Source of the DNA: Zeimonas sp041678445
GTDB lineage: Bacteria > Pseudomonadota > Gammaproteobacteria > Burkholderiales > Burkholderiaceae_E
Reading direction: 5' to 3'
Assembly (NCBI GenBank): GCA_041678445.1
Contig: JBAYOD010000123.1
Coordinates: 1 to 9,238, forward strand
DNA length: 9,238 nt
Numbering within the stretch: the first letter of the stretch is position 1; each line of letters begins with the position of its first letter. A model generated the notes under the pieces. The model searched no databases. It saw nothing but the letters and a program-made list of their open reading frames with translations, and had not been told where the DNA came from. Positions 6,207-9,238 of this stretch are shown here, one piece after another. Position numbers and translations under genes: made by a program.

Positions 6207-8132
6207 TCAGATTCCCAGCCCGTCTTGGGTCGGCTGGGAGAACACCCGGTTCAGCAGCTCATCCGTCGATGAACCGCCGTACCGATCCGCCAGCACAGTG
6301 CGCAGCTTCAGCAAACGCGCATTGGCCGTATCCACCAGCGAGCCGAAGGTCGCTGCCCTGACGCGCCCGTAAGCCGGATTGCCGAGCTGCTTGTCGCGCT
6401 CGACACCCGCAGCGATCTTCTGTCCGATTACCCATGCACAGATGAACGGGCTGCCCGACATCGCGCCGGAAGCGGCGATGTCCTGCACGTAGCCATCGGC
6501 CTGATTGATCTCCTTGCGCGTGAGCTCGAATCCACCCTTCTTCAGCTCGATCACCAGCACATGTTGCATCCGCGTAAGTGTGGCATCGACTGGGTCGAAA
6601 GACTCGATGCCCGTCATCTGCCACGTCGTCTTCTCGGGCAGCACGACGATGTCCGGGCGGTGACGCTCGTTGATGAACTGCGCCTCGGTGCTCTTGAACA
6701 GTTCTCGGGCCACCGTTTGTAGCGTCACGTTGGAGCAGTACTCATGGGACTCGAATTCAGGGCCGAACAGCCAACGCGAGCGCAGGATCAGCGGGTGCAA
6801 TGTGTGTAGTTCGTCGGTGTGCGGATCGTCCGCCAGGCGCCGAATGGTCTCGATCACCCCGATTCGGCTGTCGATCTCGTCAAGGACGCGCAGCGCGTCC
6901 TTGACAGTCCACTCGGTCAGCAGGCGATCCAGGCCGGTGATGTCGTCCGGTGGCAGCGACGAGAGCTTTTGCAGCAAGGCCGCGCCACTCTTGGTCTTTT
7001 CGAGGTGGATGACCGCTTTGACAGCGGTGGCCAAGAAGTCAGGAGAGATGGTCGGGTGCGCCTGGGCCACGACCTTGGTGAACTCGGCGACTTCGAGTCG
7101 CGCACCTTGCCCCAAGCTGGCCAGTTCCGTCCGGTTTTGCACCAACGCGTCCTCCGATGCGGCCTCAACGATCTCTGCCGCGAGGTCCTGCGCCACCTTG
7201 CTGATGTGCTCGGCGGTGGCCCGGTATAGATCGCGCACGGTATCGGTGGTGCGGAATGCCGTCCAGTCTGGCTCGACATCGACCTCGTAGCCCTGGGTGT
7301 CGACAATCACCTTGTAGCGTCGTGCAAAGCGGGTACGTCCATCGAAGTTGGCTACCTGCCCGATTGCCCAAGACGGCGTTCCGACCAACCGCCGTTGTAC
7401 CCAGAAGGCGATTCCTTGATGCACGGAGGAATGGTTTAGTCGGGTCGAGTCGATCACGATTACAGTCGCGCTGCGCCCATTGCTGAGATCCAACGTCTCT
7501 TCGCTAACCCGACCTTCAATGTCGGTAAAAGGCCGCAGTACGCCATTGACTCGGATCTCGAATTCCGGATCGTGAATAAAGCGCGCCGCGAGCACAGTCA
7601 GAATTTCATCGGCGTCGGGTAGCTTGCGCGCTACTTGCACCGACAACCGTGTGCCGCTGCCATCTCGCTGACTGAGAGATTCCCTGCGCAAAACGAAAGG
7701 ACTGGGACCGGATTCGGCACCAACTGAGAAAGTTGCCAGCATGCCATCCCGCCAGGTCTCCACCTGATATTCATCAGCGAAGCACAGCAGGCCGTGTCGG
7801 CCAACTCCGTTGCGGCCATAGGCCTTTCGAGGCCTGCCGGTTCGACCTATTGGGAACTCGACATTCGCGCCCTGGTGCTTCAACCGATCGTATCGCAGTG
7901 TCATCCACCGCTTCTTGAATTGCGGGGGTGACATGCCATGTCCGTCATCAGTGATGGTCAGCGTGCCGCCTATCTCGGCCGGCAAAATAAGGTCCACGCG
8001 GGTCGCACCAGCATCCCAGGCGTTGGCGACCAATTCCGTCAGTGCAACCTGCGGGACGTGTGCCACCTGTCCGAGTTCGCGAAGGAGATAATCTTCCTCG
8101 AACAACGAAGGCTGAAGCGGCTTATCGGACAT
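6207..8132 (-). CDS. GHKL (HSP90/MORC-like) ATPase fused to PD-(D/E)XK nuclease
   Basis: A 641-residue protein. The N-terminal Bergerat ATPase is complete: N-box ELVANAWDA (Glu33, Asn37, Asp40), DDGHGM (62-67), GRNGVGRHG (106-114) and GSGTRL (158-163). Helical segments fill about 300-440. The C-terminal part carries a restriction-endonuclease fold: RPDIVV (Asp494), a beta strand ending VIELKKGG (Glu529, Lys531), then QADGY (Gln544, Tyr548). Order and spacing resemble DUF4263 (Shedu-type) nucleases, though I cannot confirm membership. ATP-driven clamping of the GHKL part could place the nuclease on DNA, as MORC and topoisomerase-like ATPases do; this is inference. The ATG at 8132 has a good AGGA site upstream. 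It lies 33 bp after the helicase-nuclease gene and 2 bp before the small gene. Confidence 0.88.
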   Translation of the reverse strand: MSDKPLQPSLFEEDYLLRELGQVAHVPQVALTELVANAWDAGATRVDLILPAEIGGTLTITDDGHGMSPPQFKKRWMTLRYDRLKHQGANVEFPIGRTGRPRKAYGRNGVGRHGLLCFADEYQVETWRDGMLATFSVGAESGPSPFVLRRESLSQRDGSGTRLSVQVARKLPDADEILTVLAARFIHDPEFEIRVNGVLRPFTDIEGRVSEETLDLSNGRSATVIVIDSTRLNHSSVHQGIAFWVQRRLVGTPSWAIGQVANFDGRTRFARRYKVIVDTQGYEVDVEPDWTAFRTTDTVRDLYRATAEHISKVAQDLAAEIVEAASEDALVQNRTELASLGQGARLEVAEFTKVVAQAHPTISPDFLATAVKAVIHLEKTKSGAALLQKLSSLPPDDITGLDRLLTEWTVKDALRVLDEIDSRIGVIETIRRLADDPHTDELHTLHPLILRSRWLFGPEFESHEYCSNVTLQTVARELFKSTEAQFINERHRPDIVVLPEKTTWQMTGIESFDPVDATLTRMQHVLVIELKKGGFELTRKEINQADGYVQDIAASGAMSGSPFICAWVIGQKIAAGVERDKQLGNPAYGRVRAATFGSLVDTANARLLKLRTVLADRYGGSSTDELLNRVFSQPTQDGLGI

Positions 8133-8165
8133 GGCGAGGTCCTACAGCAGGCCTGTGATTGGGCA

Positions 8166-9238
8166 TCATTTCAGATGCTCCTCAATCCCTTCCCAGCGCT
8201 TGTCCTTGACCATTACGAATCGGCAGCGCCCCTCGGACATGTTTGCCCACAGGCCGCCGATCAAGCGGTCATCCTCCACCGCCGTCCAGCGATCGGCGCC
8301 TTTGTACTCGACGGCCAGGATGGCGCCTGGCTTGTCTGCGGTGCCAGGGAGTTGGCAGAGGAAGTCCGGATAGAAGCGCCCATCGGCTTTCTGCAGGAAG
8401 AACGAACTGCCCTCCCGTCGAACGAGGTTGCGAACCCAGAACTGGATGCGACCTTGCTGGGCCTGAATGTCCAGCCAGCAGGCGCATTCGAATTCCTCCT
8501 TGCTGTCGAAGTCGCCGATGCGGCCGTAAAAGTGCTTGCGGAAATCGAAGTGTCCGAAGCGCCCGTCGTAGTCGCGGCTCGGTGCATAGGCCTGAGCGTG
8601 GAACTCGAACGCGTATTGATCGGTGACCGCGACGCGCGATGCCGCTTCGTCGCCGAACAGCGCCTGCTGGAACGCCTTGCGGACGGCCTGCTTGCGCAGC
8701 TCACGAATGCGTGCTTCCAGCAGATTGCGGATCAGGAATTTCTGTAGATTGGCGCGGGCCAGCGTGAAGCCATCCCGAAGTAGCAGCTCGGTCAGCCACT
8801 TGGCCACGAAGGCTTGCTTGCTGGCGTGGGTGAGTGAAGGCTCTGGCAGGTTGCGGCAGAGCCAGGTGGCAAGGCGTACCTCGTCCCAGTTTTCGGGCTG
8901 ATAGACCAGCCCAAGGTCGCGCTGCAGATCGGGCAGGAAACGTGAAACGACCTTGCCGCTCTCATCGTCGACATCGATCTCACCGCCTTCGGCCACCTTC
9001 AGACCGGCACCCAGTGCGGTCACGTCTGCGCCAGTTGGTGCGGCGTCGTAGGTGGACAAATCCCATGGGTACTCCAGAACCTCCGGGTCGTCGAATAGCT
9101 GCAGTTCGCCCTGTACGCGCAAGGCAAGTTGCGGGATGCGGAAGCGCTCGCCCAGCTCGGCCGGCGTCTGAAAGAACTCGATGGCCGTGGTGCGGCTGAT
9201 TTCGGCGGCTTCGACAATCGCGGCGGCAGCGGTTTCAG
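8166..9238 (-). CDS. Type III restriction-like helicase-nuclease, C-terminal part (start outside window)
   Basis: The frame stays open from the window end to the TGA at 8166, giving about 356 visible residues; the TTG at 9122 is not a credible start because the frame continues without a stop. Near the C-terminus are SKEEFECACWLDIQAQ, then FWVRNL, GRFYPDFLCQL and ILAVEYKGADRW. This is the 'CA..ld...v..W.RN ... YPDF ... vEyKG' signature of the nuclease end of type III Res-like DEAD/DEAH helicases (PD-(D/E)XK; Asp in YPDF, Glu and Lys in VEYKG). The helicase motor would lie upstream, out of view. It is the first visible gene of the operon. A partner methyltransferase would be expected if this is a true restriction system; none is visible here. 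Confidence 0.82.
   Translation of the reverse strand, partial: ETAAAAIVEAAEISRTTAIEFFQTPAELGERFRIPQLALRVQGELQLFDDPEVLEYPWDLSTYDAAPTGADVTALGAGLKVAEGGEIDVDDESGKVVSRFLPDLQRDLGLVYQPENWDEVRLATWLCRNLPEPSLTHASKQAFVAKWLTELLLRDGFTLARANLQKFLIRNLLEARIRELRKQAVRKAFQQALFGDEAASRVAVTDQYAFEFHAQAYAPSRDYDGRFGHFDFRKHFYGRIGDFDSKEEFECACWLDIQAQQGRIQFWVRNLVRREGSSFFLQKADGRFYPDFLCQLPGTADKPGAILAVEYKGADRWTAVEDDRLIGGLWANMSEGRCRFVMVKDKRWEGIEEHLK

Noticed and set aside
8166..9122. A complete gene starting at TTG 9122
   Set aside because: The frame stays open to the window edge and the visible part is only the C-terminal section of a type III Res-like protein, so it is a truncated view of a longer gene.
1..9238. CRISPR array
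   Set aside because: No set of regularly spaced direct repeats was seen on either strand.

Overview
The window is GC-rich accessory DNA, most likely from a beta- or gammaproteobacterium. The evidence is a Tn501/Tn21-type mer regulatory region and Mer proteins very close to the proteobacterial ones, tightly packed overlapping genes, and the end of a large serine recombinase followed by its usual small companions. It reads as part of a genomic island or a stack of nested mobile elements. Species cannot be set from the sequence.

Region 1 (1-1249, + strand): the C-terminal end of a serine recombinase, then two small overlapping genes that are diverged copies of each other and carry a ParB-like helix-turn-helix. 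The three stop/start junctions overlap by 1 and 4 bp, so they form one translationally coupled unit.

Region 2 (1250-2586): a short mercury cassette. merR faces right. merT, merP and a cysteine-rich GDCCVxC protein face left from a textbook MerR promoter/operator (18-bp perfect palindrome, 19-bp spacer). No mercuric reductase (merA) is present here. The last stop codon of the cassette abuts the last stop codon of the recombinase unit with no space between them.

Region 3 (2587-3308): about 720 bp without a convincing protein gene. It holds a strong bidirectional hairpin terminator (best on the minus strand), a possible tRNA 3'-end/attachment-site remnant, and about 420 bp dense in consecutive inverted repeats that could be a structured RNA or a DNA recognition region.

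Region 4 (3309-9238, - strand): a four-gene operon that looks like a nucleic-acid conflict (defence) system. In transcription order: the C-terminal part of a type III restriction-like helicase-nuclease (its start lies beyond the window), a GHKL ATPase fused to a PD-(D/E)XK nuclease, a small helical protein of unknown function, and a large protein joining a zinc-binding archaeo-eukaryotic primase-like domain of the TOTE-conflict type to an SF2 helicase. Gaps are 33 bp, 2 bp and a 17-bp overlap, so the four proteins are probably made together and act together. This operon is the most promising candidate for an undescribed system in the window.
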